This document shows, in pieces, positions 1 to 12,497 of a stretch of 64,000 nt of DNA. The DNA is taken from the NCBI GenBank assembly GCA_963739645.1, contig CAVUBM010000086.1, forward strand, positions 186,001 to 250,000, in the 5' to 3' direction. How positions within the stretch are numbered: position 1 is the stretch's first letter; each line of letters opens with the position of its first letter. Both the position numbers and the translations under genes were made by a program. This DNA comes from JASHPR01 sp963739645. Its GTDB lineage: Bacteria; Actinomycetota; Actinomycetes; Streptosporangiales; Streptosporangiaceae. Under the pieces are notes generated by a model. It was not told the DNA's origin. It saw only the letters and a list, made by a program, of their open reading frames with translations, and did no database searches.

Positions 1-576
1 CAGGTGCGTCGAGACGATCACGGTCACGCGCTGGCCGAGGTCGCGCAGCAGGCCGCGGAACGCCATCCGCTGCTCGGGGTCGAGACCGGCAGTCGGCTCG
101 TCGAGCAGGAGCAGTTCCGGCTGGTTCACGAGGGCCTGGGCGATGCCGACCCGGCGCAGCATCCCGCCGGACAGGGTGCGCAGCTTCGCCCGGGCCTTGT
201 CGCCGAGGCCGACCTGCTCCACCGCGGCCGCCACCGCCCGCGGCACCTGCCGCGCCGGCATCTCCTTGAGCAGCGCGAAGTACTCGACGAAGTCCGTGAC
301 CGTGAAGCCCGGGTAATAGCCGAGGTTCTGCGGCAGGTAGCCGAGCCTGCGCCGGATCTCTCGCCGCGGCGCATAGTGCCCCGGGTCCCGGCCGAGCAGC
401 CGCAGTGTGCCCGAGGTCGGCGGCAGCACGGTGGCCATCATCCGCAGCAGCGAGGTTTTGCCTGCGCCGTTCGGCCCGAGCAGCCCGAACACCCCGGCGC
501 CGGTCTCCAGGCTCACCCCGTCCACCGCCTGGGTCCGGCCGAATCGCCGGGTCAGGTCGCTGATCTCAACGTTCAT
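1..576 (-). CDS. ABC transporter ATP-binding protein (C-terminus beyond window edge)
   Basis: Nucleotide-binding subunit of an ABC exporter. 192 residues are visible from the ATG at 576 and the gene runs off the left edge. Seen in order: Walker A GPNGAGKT near residue 38, a Q-loop (YLPQN), the signature LSGGM, Walker B LLLLDEP and the H-loop STHL. This is a complete set of ATPase motifs, so the enzyme should be active. Its ATG overlaps the stop of the upstream membrane-protein gene (ATGA), which implies translational coupling. Gene order sigma factor, membrane protein, ATPase suggests one operon making a sigma-controlled exporter. The substrate cannot be told. Confidence 0.93.
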   Translation of the reverse strand, partial: MNVEISDLTRRFGRTQAVDGVSLETGAGVFGLLGPNGAGKTSLLRMMATVLPPTSGTLRLLGRDPGHYAPRREIRRRLGYLPQNLGYYPGFTVTDFVEYFALLKEMPARQVPRAVAAAVEQVGLGDKARAKLRTLSGGMLRRVGIAQALVNQPELLLLDEPTAGLDPEQRMAFRGLLRDLGQRVTVIVSTHL

Positions 577-1313
577 GACGTGCCTCTCGGGATCCGGGTC
601 GCATACCACGTGACGGCGCCGCACACCGCCGCGAACACCAGGTAGGGCGGGACGAGCGAGGCGCTGGCCACCGCGGTGGTCAGGCTGCCGTCGGCGACCC
701 GCCCGCCGAGAACCGTGATGGCCCATCCGGCCAGGCCCGCGGCCACGCCCACGTTCGCGGACCTGGTCAGCGTCGCGGCGGCCAGCGCGAGCGCGCAGAC
801 CGCGGTCATCGGCACCAGCCAGCCGAAGGTCACCGCGGCCGCGGCCCCCGACGCGGCCGAGGCAGCCAGGCCGAGCGCGGCGTTCAGGCCGAACACCGCG
901 AGCGCCCGGACCAGCAACACCATCCGGTCGCTGACCGCCAGGCTCTGCGACAGCTCCCAGGCCGGGTCGATACCCGGCCCGTAGGCATAGGCGATACCCG
1001 CCGCCGCGACCGCGGGCGCGAACAGCGCCACGTACGGCGTGCCAGTGGCCACCGTGACCAGGGCCCCGGCGGCCAGCACCACAGCGCTCGCGATGACCCA
1101 GCCGATCAGCAGCGACGGCGTGGTCAGCAGCGCCCGGGCCAGGCCCGGCGAGCGCAGCAGCCGCCTGGCCGCCCGTTCCGCCGGTCCGGGCCGGCGGCGC
1201 CATACCTCGGCGGTCACCCCGAGCCAGACCCGGTCCAGGTCGACATCGGGCGGCGCCGCGCTGCGTCCGGCCAGGTTCCCAGGGTCGTTGGTCATCTCAT
1301 AACTACCGGTCAT
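573..1313 (-). CDS. multi-pass membrane protein, likely ABC-2-like permease partner
   Basis: 246-residue integral membrane protein. A charged N-terminal stretch of about 70 residues is followed by about six hydrophobic segments rich in Ala, Val and Leu. The start ATG at 1313 lies inside the sigma-factor gene end (11-nt overlap) and has GAAGGTG just upstream; another in-frame ATG at 1295 follows the sigma stop. It overlaps the ATPase gene by 4 nt downstream. Position and topology make it the probable transmembrane partner of that ATPase. No specific permease signature was recognised, so the family is inferred from context. Confidence 0.75.
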   Translation of the reverse strand: MTGSYEMTNDPGNLAGRSAAPPDVDLDRVWLGVTAEVWRRRPGPAERAARRLLRSPGLARALLTTPSLLIGWVIASAVVLAAGALVTVATGTPYVALFAPAVAAAGIAYAYGPGIDPAWELSQSLAVSDRMVLLVRALAVFGLNAALGLAASAASGAAAAVTFGWLVPMTAVCALALAAATLTRSANVGVAAGLAGWAITVLGGRVADGSLTTAVASASLVPPYLVFAAVCGAVTWYATRIPRGTS

Positions 1314-1866
1314 CGTGCACCTTCGTCCCGCGCCGGCTCTGGTGCCGCAGCGCCGCGCGCATCAGCTTCCTGGCCCGGCCCGCCCGGCTCTTCACCGTGC
1401 CCTCGGGCACACCCATGAGCTCAGCGACCTCGGCGACCGGCCTGTCTTCCACGTACATCAGCTGCCAGGTCTCCCGCTGCGGGCCGTCCGGCCCGAGCGC
1501 GCGGACGGCATCGGCCAGCTCGGCCCGGGCCAGCGCCGCGTCGGCCGGGTCACCCGGGTGCCGGCCGTCGGGGGTCACCACGGCGGGCAGCAGCAGCTCC
1601 GCCGGCCCCCGGCGGCGCAGCCACAGCGCGGCCTGCCGCCGGGCGATGCCCCACGTCCAGCCGCCGACGGATCCCACCCCTGGCCGGTAGCCGCGCGCGC
1701 CGCGCCACACCGCGAGGAACGTCTCCTGCAGCACGTCCTCGACCTCGGCCGCGGGCAGGACGGCGCGCAGGCGGGCCGCCAGCCAGGGCGCATGCCGCGA
1801 GAACAGCTCACGCAGCGCGGTGTCGTCACCACCCGCTACGGCAGCGATGAGCGCATCGTCGTCCAT
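1303..1866 (-). CDS. ECF-type RNA polymerase sigma factor
   Basis: 187-residue sigma-70 factor of the extracytoplasmic-function size class. Region 2 lies around residues 15-75 (VEDVLQETFLAVWRG is the core-binding/-10 helix). Region 4 lies around residues 125-175 with the helix-turn-helix VAELMGVPEGTVKSR. Regions 1 and 3 are absent, as expected. It begins a three-gene operon with a membrane protein and an ABC ATPase. No anti-sigma gene with a zinc-binding motif is seen, so the membrane protein might act in its control, but that is only inference. Confidence 0.93.
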   Translation of the reverse strand: MDDDALIAAVAGGDDTALRELFSRHAPWLAARLRAVLPAAEVEDVLQETFLAVWRGARGYRPGVGSVGGWTWGIARRQAALWLRRRGPAELLLPAVVTPDGRHPGDPADAALARAELADAVRALGPDGPQRETWQLMYVEDRPVAEVAELMGVPEGTVKSRAGRARKLMRAALRHQSRRGTKVHDDR

Positions 1867-1883
1867 CGCTTCTCTATTGCGTT

Positions 1884-1914
1884 CCTGCGGCGATTGGTTC
1901 CCTGACGCCGCAGG
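1884..1914. promoter_or_regulatory. 9-bp inverted repeat in sigma-factor leader with GGAAC element
   Basis: CCTGCGGCG (1884-1892) and CGCCGCAGG (1906-1914) are perfect inverted repeats. On the minus strand the loop contains GGGAACC (1896-1902), the classic -35 core of ECF promoters, about 30 nt before the sigma-factor ATG. This fits an autoregulated promoter with a very short leader. On the plus strand the hairpin is followed by ATTTTT and looks like an intrinsic terminator, but no plus-strand gene precedes it. Confidence 0.4.
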
Positions 1915-1932
1915 ATTTTTAGCGCACCGGAT

Positions 1933-5573
<3,641 letters not shown>

Positions 5574-5582
5574 CTGCCCGAA

Positions 5583-5666
5583 CCACCTCCTGTGACAGGA
5601 GGCGCCCTTGAACAGGTAATGCGGCCGAGCGTGGCGGGTCTAAGCCCGTTGCAGCGCCTCTCGGCC
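5583..5666 (-). promoter_or_regulatory. S-adenosylhomocysteine (SAH) riboswitch controlling metH
   Basis: Read on the minus strand. P1 is GGCCGAG (5660-5666) pairing with CTCGGCC (5623-5629). The core AGGCGCTGCAA is followed by a CGGG/CCCG hairpin (5645-5648 with 5635-5638) and GCCACGCTCGG. A pseudoknot joins AGGCGC (5654-5659) with GCGCCT (5600-5605). This is the layout of the known SAH riboswitch class. An alternative hairpin pairs CCTCCTG with CAGGAGG (5587-5602, minus strand) and hides the metH ribosome site. It shares bases 5600-5602 with the pseudoknot, so SAH binding should free the site and turn metH on. Confidence 0.8.
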
Positions 5667-5810
5667 TGTCAATCATGGTAACGCCACAAGCAGAGCGAGT
5701 TCTTCCGACCCGTCATGATCGCTAGTCAGCGAGCTTTCTGAAAAATAATTTCTAGGAATGCCCTCATCGACGTCCATATGCCGACCATTCTGTCGGTACC
5801 TGCCGATACG

Positions 5811-5825
5811 GTGGTCAGAGACCAC
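5811..5825. promoter_or_regulatory. perfect 15-bp palindrome upstream of HNH gene
   Basis: GTGGTC-AGA-GACCAC at 5811-5825, about 40 nt before the HNH start. A second small inverted repeat, CCGAC/GTCGG, lies at 5781-5796. It could be an operator or an mRNA hairpin. No regulator is known for it. Confidence 0.3.
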
Positions 5826-5864
5826 GAAATGACGGCGCTGCCCAGCCCGGAGGAGGTGACTCGG

Positions 5865-8190
5865 ATGACCGCTAAGAAGCCAGGATCCAACCCGGAGGGA
5901 GAGGACGCGGCGCCCGGGACTCCGCGTGGGCCGCGGTTCGCCTGGGTGCCTGGCAGCGCAGACACCGGCCTGGTGCCTGAGTCCGGGCCGGACCGTGAGC
6001 TGGGCCACCCTGCGCCCGGCGGGCTGCCGACCCTTGACTACTCAGCGCTGTTGGAGGCGCTGGCGGCGTCGGGCCGGCTGGCGGATCCGGATGGCGATCA
6101 GGAGGCGGTGCTCGACGACGAGCTCGCGGCGGCCGCGGACGGGCGGATGCGCCGGCCGGATCTGGCGTGGATTGCGGCGGTCGCGGTGGAGCACATGATT
6201 CCGGGTCCGGTGCAGGCGGCGTGGCTGGAGACCGCGGCCGCGGCGGCGGGGCGGCTGGATGAGGATGGGCTGGCTGGGTTGCTGGTTGCTGCTCAGCAGG
6301 CCGCCTCCCGCGCTTATGCCGCCGGGCTGGCCGCCGCCGCCCAGATCTCGGCGCGGGCGGCTGCGGCTGACCGCAGGATCGGTGTGGAAGGTGATGGGCG
6401 GCCGGTGCGGGTGTGCCGTGACGCGCGGGGGCAGATCTCGCTGGCGCTGATGCTGACCGGGTATGCCGCCGGGGCGTGGGCGGATCTGGGGGTGACGCTG
6501 ACCTGGCGGCTGCCCGCCACCGGCGCGGCGCTGGCCGCCGGGATCATCGACCTGGACCGGGCCCAGGCCATCGCCGAGGCCACCGCCGTGCTGGGCGAGG
6601 ACACCGCCCGGGTAGTCGAGGCCACGATCTTGCCCCGGGCGGGCCGGCTGACCAAGCCCGACCTGAAAGACCGGCTGCGGCATCTGGTGATCGCGGCCGA
6701 CCCCGACGGCGCGGAGCGGCGGCGTGAGGCGGCGGAGCGGCATGCGGATGTGCGGCTGTATGGGGAGGTGGACCAGACCGCGACGATCGTGGCGGACAAG
6801 CAGCCCCAGATCGAGGCGGCGGCGGGGTTCGCGCGGCTGAACGCGCTGGCCCGGGCCCGCAAGGCGGCCGGGTTCGACGGGTCCGCTGGGCTGGCACCGG
6901 TCCCAGGTCCTGCTCGGCTTGCTGAACGGCACCTTGCCCCCCACCCCGCCCGCCGAAGGCGCCCCACCCGACAGCCCCGGCCCCGGCGACGGCGGCCCTG
7001 ACGACGGCACCTCTCCCGGCAACCCCGGTCCCCTCGGCGGGGGTTGCGGCGGCGGCCCCGGCGGCGATCCCCGCGACAACGACCTGCGCCGCGGCGGCCC
7101 CGGCAGCGGCTCCCTCGGCCTGGACGACGGCTGGCACGATGACCTGCCCGCGCCCCGGGATGAGGACGCCCCTGACGACGACGGGCTGGATGAGACCCTG
7201 GCCCGCGCCGGGGAGGATGACCGGTGGGATCCGGACGAGGAGGATGACGACCTGGCCGGGACCGGGCCGGGGCCGGTATGGCCGCAGCTGGGGACGATCC
7301 CGCCCGCGCTGGCCCGCCCTGCCGGTCTTGTTGACGGCCGGCCGGTGCCCGGGCTGCTCGATGTGACCCTGCCCTGGCTGACCTTGGCCGGGCAATCCGA
7401 CGCACCGGGGCTGCTGGGCCGCATCGGCCCCATCACCGCCACCCAGGCCCGCCGCCTCGCCGCCGCCGCCGAGTGTGACCCGGCCGTCCAGTGGCGGGTC
7501 ATCGTCACCAACCCGGCCGGCCAGGCCATCGCGGTCACCCGCATCCGCCGCCGCGCCCGCGCCAGCCCGCGTGACCTGGCCCGGGACGGGCCCTGCCGCG
7601 ACAGTCCGCCGGGAACCGGGCTGGCCGGCCGGGTCACCCTGACCATCAGCCAAGACACCATCACCGCCGCCGCGCAAGCCGCCGGCCCCGGACCACCCTC
7701 CGGGGTCGGCCCACCGGCCAGAGCAGATCCGCCGGGCCAGACCGCCCCGACGGGCGCCACCAAACCCGACACCACAGCCACACCACCGCGCGCGATCACC
7801 GCCGCCGCGCTCCGAGCGGCTACTGCGGCCCTCGACCGGGCCCTCGCCCAAGCCCAAGCCGACCAGGCCGCCGGGGGCTGCGCGCACACCAGCCAGTCAC
7901 CGGCCTACCGGCCGCCACCCCGGCTGCGCGAGCACGTCATCGCCCGCGACGTCACCTGCCGCAACCCGGCCTGCCGCCAGCCCGCCTGGCGCGCCGACCT
8001 CGACCACACCCACCCCTACGACCAACACGGCCGCACCTGCGACTGCAACCTCGGCGGCGCCTGCCGCAGCGACCACCAGCTCAAACAACACCCCCGCTGG
8101 ACACTCGAACAAACCACACCCGGCCACTTCACCTGGACCACACCCGCCGGACGCACCTACACCACCAGACCCGACACCCACCTGGTCTGA
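5865..8190 (+). CDS. DUF222 / HNH endonuclease family protein (one apparent frameshift)
   Basis: Member of the actinobacterial 13E12-repeat-like family: an N-terminal DUF222 region (residues about 90-340), a Pro/Gly/Asp-rich linker, and a C-terminal HNH nuclease domain. The HNH part shows RLREHVIARDVTCRNPAC, then DLDHTHPYDQHG and a closing HH-type segment, with Cys pairs that suit a zinc knuckle. The start at 5865 is chosen because GGAGGAGG lies 7 nt upstream; an in-frame ATG at 5778 has no such site. The frame breaks at 6888-6890 (GGG for GG); removing one G joins the halves. Such genes are often multicopy and may be mobile; their cellular role is unknown. Confidence 0.85.
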
Positions 8191-8250
8191 AGGGGAGCGG
8201 GGAGCGTCTGAAGCGATCGAATGTCGCGGACGCGGTCGCGCGATCACGCG

Positions 8251-8358
8251 CTAGACCACCCGGTAGATCTCGTACTCGATCCGTTTGGGGCCCGTCAGCC
8301 GGCCGCGGGCGATGAACAGGCTCGCCGCCGCTCGGCAGGCAGCCTGTGACGGTGCCAC
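8251..8358 (-). CDS. possible 35-residue protein or C-terminal gene remnant
   Basis: A short minus-strand frame from a GTG at 8358 to TAG at 8251 has a strongly coding codon pattern: the last 16 codons nearly all end in G or C. It ends in KRIEYEIYRVV. No ribosome site is visible, so it could be leaderless, or the tail of a gene whose front was lost beside the HNH gene. It is divergent from the mannosyltransferase gene. I do not recognise the family. Confidence 0.3.
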   Translation of the reverse strand: MAPSQAACRAAASLFIARGRLTGPKRIEYEIYRVV

Positions 8359-8366
8359 CGGGCGGT

Positions 8367-8385
8367 GTGATATCGCTAAGATCAC
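8367..8385. promoter_or_regulatory. inverted repeat GTGAT-N9-ATCAC before mannosyltransferase gene
   Basis: The two half sites lie 58-76 nt upstream of the GTG start at 8443 and flank a -10-like TAAGAT (8377-8382). A further ATCAC follows at 8388-8392. This could be an operator shared by the divergent short frame and the mannosyltransferase gene. No matching regulator is identified. Confidence 0.25.
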
Positions 8386-8442
8386 TGAATCACGCCGCCC
8401 CGGCGCGACGGAGATCCGCGCCTGGCGGCTCGGGAGCACAGG

Positions 8443-9681
8443 GTGCCGAAGGTTCTCATCGTCAGCAACGACTTCCCGCCGCGGCGCGGCGGTATCCAGT
8501 CGTTCGTGCACGCGCTCGCCTGCCGGATGCCGGCCGGGTCGGTGGTCGTCTACGCGCCGTCATGGGAAGGTGCCGCTGACTTCGACGCGAACCAGCCGTT
8601 CCCGGTCATCAGGCACCCGACTTCGCTGATGCTGCCGGTGCCGTCGGTGGCCCGCCGCGCCGCCCGGATCCTGCGGGAACACGAGTGTGACACGGTGCTG
8701 TTCGGGGCCGCCGCGCCGCTCGGGCTGCTGGCGCCGTCGCTGCGCCGGGCCGGGGCCCGCCGGCTGGTGGCGATAACGCACGGCCACGAGGCGGGCTGGG
8801 CGGTGCTGCCGGTAGCGCGCGGCCTGCTGCGCCGGATCGGCGAGCAGACGGACGTGGTCACCTACCTCGGCGAGTACTTCCGCATGCGGCTGGCCCGGGC
8901 GCTGTCGCCCGACGCGACGGCGCGAATGATGCGGCTCGCGCCTGGCGTGGACACCAGCACGTTCCGGCCCGGGACGGGCGGGGACGAGATCAGGGAGCGG
9001 CATGGCCTGGGCGACAGCCCGGTCGTCGTCTGCGTGTCGCGGCTGGTCCGGCGCAAGGGCCAGGACACGCTGATCCGGGCCTGGCCGCGGGTGCTGGCTG
9101 CCGCGGCGCCTGGTCAGACCGGGGCGGCGCGCCGGACGAGTGTGCCGGAGATTGCGGGGCGCCCGGACGGGCTTGAGACCGCAGGCAAGACGGGCGGGTC
9201 TGAGGCGGCGGGGAATCGCGGTCCGGTGCTGCTGATCGTCGGAGACGGTCCTTACCGGGGCGAGCTTGAGCGCTTGGCGGAGCGGACCGGGGTCGCCGAC
9301 TCGGTCGTGTTCACCGGCCCGGTTCCCGCGGCCGACCTGCCTGTCTACTACCGGGCCGGGAACGTGTTCGCGATGCCGTGCCGGACCCGGCGGGCCGGCC
9401 TCGACGTGGAAGGGCTCGGGATCGTCTACCTGGAAGCCTCCGCGTCGGGCCTGCCGGTGGTGGGCGGCGACTCGGGCGGCGCGCCAGACGCCATCCTGGA
9501 CGGCGAGACCGGCTACGTGGTGCCGGGCCGCGACGTCGCGGCGACCGCGCGCCGGATCACCGAGTTGCTGGCCGACCCGGCGGGTGCGGCCGCGCTGGGG
9601 GAGAAGGGCGTGGCCTGGGTCGACCGGGAATGGCGCTGGGAGCTGGTCGCCGAGCGGCTCTGGCAGATCCTCGCGGGCTGA
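8443..9681 (+). CDS. GT4 alpha-mannosyltransferase, PimB'-like
   Basis: Glycosyltransferase family 4 (GT-B fold) that most resembles the GDP-mannose-dependent phosphatidylinositol mannoside mannosyltransferase PimB'. It would act at the inner face of the membrane in PIM/lipoglycan synthesis. The N-terminal domain opens VLIVSNDFPPRRGGIQSF. The donor-site E-x7-E motif is EGLGIVYLE near residue 321, and the donor-domain start SRLVRRKGQDTL is near 197. Residues about 222-260 form a Gly/Thr/Ala-rich insert between two core strands that looks locally added. The neighbouring acyl-CoA ligase, AGPAT and SRPBCC genes match the mycobacterial pimB' region. Confidence 0.85.
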   Translation: MPKVLIVSNDFPPRRGGIQSFVHALACRMPAGSVVVYAPSWEGAADFDANQPFPVIRHPTSLMLPVPSVARRAARILREHECDTVLFGAAAPLGLLAPSLRRAGARRLVAITHGHEAGWAVLPVARGLLRRIGEQTDVVTYLGEYFRMRLARALSPDATARMMRLAPGVDTSTFRPGTGGDEIRERHGLGDSPVVVCVSRLVRRKGQDTLIRAWPRVLAAAAPGQTGAARRTSVPEIAGRPDGLETAGKTGGSEAAGNRGPVLLIVGDGPYRGELERLAERTGVADSVVFTGPVPAADLPVYYRAGNVFAMPCRTRRAGLDVEGLGIVYLEASASGLPVVGGDSGGAPDAILDGETGYVVPGRDVAATARRITELLADPAGAAALGEKGVAWVDREWRWELVAERLWQILAG

Positions 9682-9694
9682 CCGGAGCCGTCCG

Positions 9695-11527
9695 TTATCT
9701 CGGCTGGGCGTAAATCGCGTCGATGTCAGCCCCGAAGTCCTTGGTGACCAGATTCCTCCGGACCTTGAGCGACGGCGTCAGGTAGCCGTTGGCCTCGGTG
9801 AAGTCCGAATCGAGGATGCGGAAGCGGCGGATCGACTCTGCGCGGGAGACTGCCTTGTTGGCGTCGTCCACGGCCTCCTGGATCTCGGCGATGAACTCGG
9901 GATCGTCAGTCAGGTCCGCGTCGGCCGGGCGCCCGTGCTGCTGCCTCCAGAACTCCACCGCTTCCGGGTCAAGCGTGATCAGGCACGCGACGTACGGCCG
10001 GCCGTCGCCGACCACCACGCACTGGCTGATCAGCGGGTGAGCCCGGAGCCGGTCCTCGAGCACGGCCGGGGCCACGTTCTTGCCGCCCGCGGTGACGATG
10101 AGCTCCTTCTTCCGGCCGGTGACGCGCAGGAAGCCCTCGTCGTCCAGGCTGCCAACATCCCCGCTGTACAGCCAGCCGTCACCGTCCAGCGCCTCGGCCG
10201 TGGCCGAGTCGTTGTGCCAGTAACCGAGGAAGACGTTCGGGCCCCGGAGCAGGATCTCGCCGTCGTCGGCAATCCTGATGGCGACGCCAGGAAGCGGCAG
10301 GCCGACGGTGCCGATCTTGTTGCGGCCTGGCTTGTTCACCACAGCGGCGGCCGAGGTCTCGGTCATGCCGTAGCCCTCGAGGATCGTGATCCCCGCGCCG
10401 CGGAAGAAATGGCCGAGCCGCTCGCCGAGCGGTGCGCCGCCGGACACCGCGTACCGGACCTTGTCGCCGATGGCCGCCCGCAGTTTGGCGTAGACCAGGC
10501 GATCGAACAGCGCGTGCCGGATCCGGGGCGGGCGCTGACCGTCCGCGGCGTCGAGGGACTTGCTCCAGGCGATGGCCGTCTCCACCGCGGCCTGGAAGAT
10601 CCGGCTCTTCGCCTTGCTCGCCGAGGCCTGCTGCTGCGCGCTGTTGAAGACCTTCTCGAACACCCGCGGCACGGCCAGCAGGAACGTCGGCTGGAACTCG
10701 GGAAGCGCCTGGGCCACGGTTCCGGTCTCCGGCCAGTGCCCGAGGACCGCCCCGGACTCCAGGCAGCCCACCTGGATGATGCGGGCGAAGGAGTGCGCCA
10801 GCGGCATGAACAGCAGGGTGGAACTCCCGGAGATCTCGAACACCTCGATGAGGGCGCCCTGCACCGCATTGCGGACGTCGGCGAGGAGGTTGATGTGGGT
10901 GATCTCGCAGCCCTTCGGGCGGCCGGTGGTGCCCGAGGTGTAAATGATCGTGGCCAGGTCGGCCGCCTTCCGCGCCGTCCGCTGCTGCTCAAGCTGCTCG
11001 TCGGTGACGTCGGCGGCACTGGCGCTCCGGGTCAGGCTGTCCAGGGAGTCCGGGCTGTCCGTACTTTCCGGGCCTCCCTCGATCAGCCATATGTGCTCAA
11101 GAGCCGGGACGCGCTCGCGGACCCCGCTGATCATGTCGGAATGCCTGCTGGTCTCGGCGAATACGGCGCGGGCGCCCGAGTCGCTGAGGCTCCATTCGAT
11201 CTGCTCGACGGAGTCGGTCTCGTAGATGGGGACCGTCACGGCACCGGCGGTCCAGATCGCGTAGTCGATCAGGGTCCACTCGTACCGGGTCCTCGACATC
11301 AAGGCGACCCGGTCACCCGGGCGGATGCCTGCCGCGATGAGCCCCTTGGCCACGGCCGTCACCTCATCGCAGAACTGCGCCGCGGTCACGTCCTCCCACC
11401 GGCCCTCGTCGGTCCTCCGCCGCATCACCACGGCGTGCGGCTCCTGCCGGGCGCGCGTGAACACCACATCGGTGAGGCTGGCCGCAGCGGGGATGTCGAC
11501 CAGGGCGGGAATGCTGTACTCGCGCAC
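9695..11527 (-). CDS. long-chain fatty-acid--CoA ligase, FadD15-like
   Basis: Adenylate-forming enzyme that converts free fatty acids to acyl-CoA with ATP. 610 residues from the GTG at 11527, which has AGAGGAGG 5 nt upstream; the open frame extends further without a better site. The AMP-binding signature IIYTSGTTGRPKG is near residue 190, followed by a GYGMTETS motif (A5) and YSGDVG...GRKKELIVTAGGKNVAP near the hinge. The C-terminal catalytic Lys region ends SLKVRRN. The order next to a PimB'-like gene is the same as Rv2187-Rv2188c in Mycobacterium tuberculosis, where the neighbour is fadD15. The frame is intact. Confidence 0.92.
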   Translation of the reverse strand: MREYSIPALVDIPAAASLTDVVFTRARQEPHAVVMRRRTDEGRWEDVTAAQFCDEVTAVAKGLIAAGIRPGDRVALMSRTRYEWTLIDYAIWTAGAVTVPIYETDSVEQIEWSLSDSGARAVFAETSRHSDMISGVRERVPALEHIWLIEGGPESTDSPDSLDSLTRSASAADVTDEQLEQQRTARKAADLATIIYTSGTTGRPKGCEITHINLLADVRNAVQGALIEVFEISGSSTLLFMPLAHSFARIIQVGCLESGAVLGHWPETGTVAQALPEFQPTFLLAVPRVFEKVFNSAQQQASASKAKSRIFQAAVETAIAWSKSLDAADGQRPPRIRHALFDRLVYAKLRAAIGDKVRYAVSGGAPLGERLGHFFRGAGITILEGYGMTETSAAAVVNKPGRNKIGTVGLPLPGVAIRIADDGEILLRGPNVFLGYWHNDSATAEALDGDGWLYSGDVGSLDDEGFLRVTGRKKELIVTAGGKNVAPAVLEDRLRAHPLISQCVVVGDGRPYVACLITLDPEAVEFWRQQHGRPADADLTDDPEFIAEIQEAVDDANKAVSRAESIRRFRILDSDFTEANGYLTPSLKVRRNLVTKDFGADIDAIYAQPR

Positions 11528-11644
11528 GGGGCCTCCTCTGGGGACCGCTGGCCCGGCCGCGTCGGCACGGACTTCCTGGACCGTACCCCACCGGGGCCGG
11601 CTACTCATTCCGGCTCCAGGCCAGACTTGCCTAGGGTGAGTGGC

Positions 11645-12412
11645 ATGCGGGTGCACGTGGTCAGTGATGTGCATGGCCGGGCCGACGCGCTCAAGGGCGC
11701 GGCCGACGGCGCGGACGCCCTCATCTGCCTCGGGGACCTGCTGTTGTTCGTGGATTACGCGGATCACCGGAACGGCATTTTTCCCGATTTGTTCGGCGCG
11801 GAGGCTGCGGAGGAGTACATCGCGCTGCGCACCGCGCAGCGGTTCGATGAGGCGAGGCAGATGTCGGCGCGCCTGTGGGCCGGGCTCGGCGGCGACCCGG
11901 CCGCGCACGTGGAGGCGGCAGCGTCACGCCAGTACGCGGAGCTGTTCACCGCGCTGCCCTCCCCGTCGTACCTGACCTACGGCAACGTCGACATCCCGCG
12001 GATGTGGGCCGAGCACCTGCGGCCCGGCCATCAGGTGCTCGACGGCGAGCGGATGGAGCTCGGCGGCAGGTCGTTCGGTTTCGTCGGCGGCGGGCTGCGC
12101 ACGGTGTACCGGACCCCGTACGAGCTGGCCGACGACGTGTACGCGGCCAAGGTGGCCGCCGTCGGGCAGGTCGATGTGCTCTGCACGCACATCCCGCCCG
12201 CCGTGCCCGATCTGCTGTTCGACACCGTGGCCCGCCGGATGGAGCGGGGCAGCGAGGCCCTGCTCGATGCCATCCGGCAGACCCAGCCGCGGTACGTGCT
12301 GTTCGGGCATGTGCATCAGCCGCTGCAGAGCAGGGTCCAGATCGGGCGCACCGAGTGCGTCAATGTCGGGCATTTCCGCGCTACCGGGACCCCTTACGCC
12401 CTGGAGTGGTAG
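11645..12412 (+). CDS. metallophosphoesterase
   Basis: 255-residue calcineurin-like phosphoesterase. Metal-binding motifs appear in order: DVHG (residues 8-11), GDLL, GNVD, the single His in CTHIPP, and GHVHQ near the C-terminus. Two metal ions should therefore be bound and a phosphoester hydrolysed; the substrate is unknown. The ATG at 11645 is the first in this divergent region, 118 nt from the ligase start. An SRPBCC gene follows on the same strand after 85 nt. A helical insert (residues about 45-110) between GDLL and GNVD is longer than in minimal family members. Confidence 0.85.
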   Translation: MRVHVVSDVHGRADALKGAADGADALICLGDLLLFVDYADHRNGIFPDLFGAEAAEEYIALRTAQRFDEARQMSARLWAGLGGDPAAHVEAAASRQYAELFTALPSPSYLTYGNVDIPRMWAEHLRPGHQVLDGERMELGGRSFGFVGGGLRTVYRTPYELADDVYAAKVAAVGQVDVLCTHIPPAVPDLLFDTVARRMERGSEALLDAIRQTQPRYVLFGHVHQPLQSRVQIGRTECVNVGHFRATGTPYALEW

Positions 12413-12497
12413 GAATTTCCCGGGCCCCGCCCAGGTTTGATCATCGGGCTGGGCATCCCTGGCGTGATGTAGCCGACGCGGGAGGTACTCTCCGAGG

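Noticed and set aside
1884..1920. Intrinsic terminator (GC stem plus ATTTTT) on the plus strand
   Set aside because: No plus-strand gene lies upstream; on the minus strand the T-run precedes the stem. Kept only as an inverted repeat.
9266..11644. Long plus-strand lead in front of the metallophosphoesterase
   Set aside because: It runs antisense to the acyl-CoA ligase; the real gene begins at the ATG at 11645 with DVHG right behind it.
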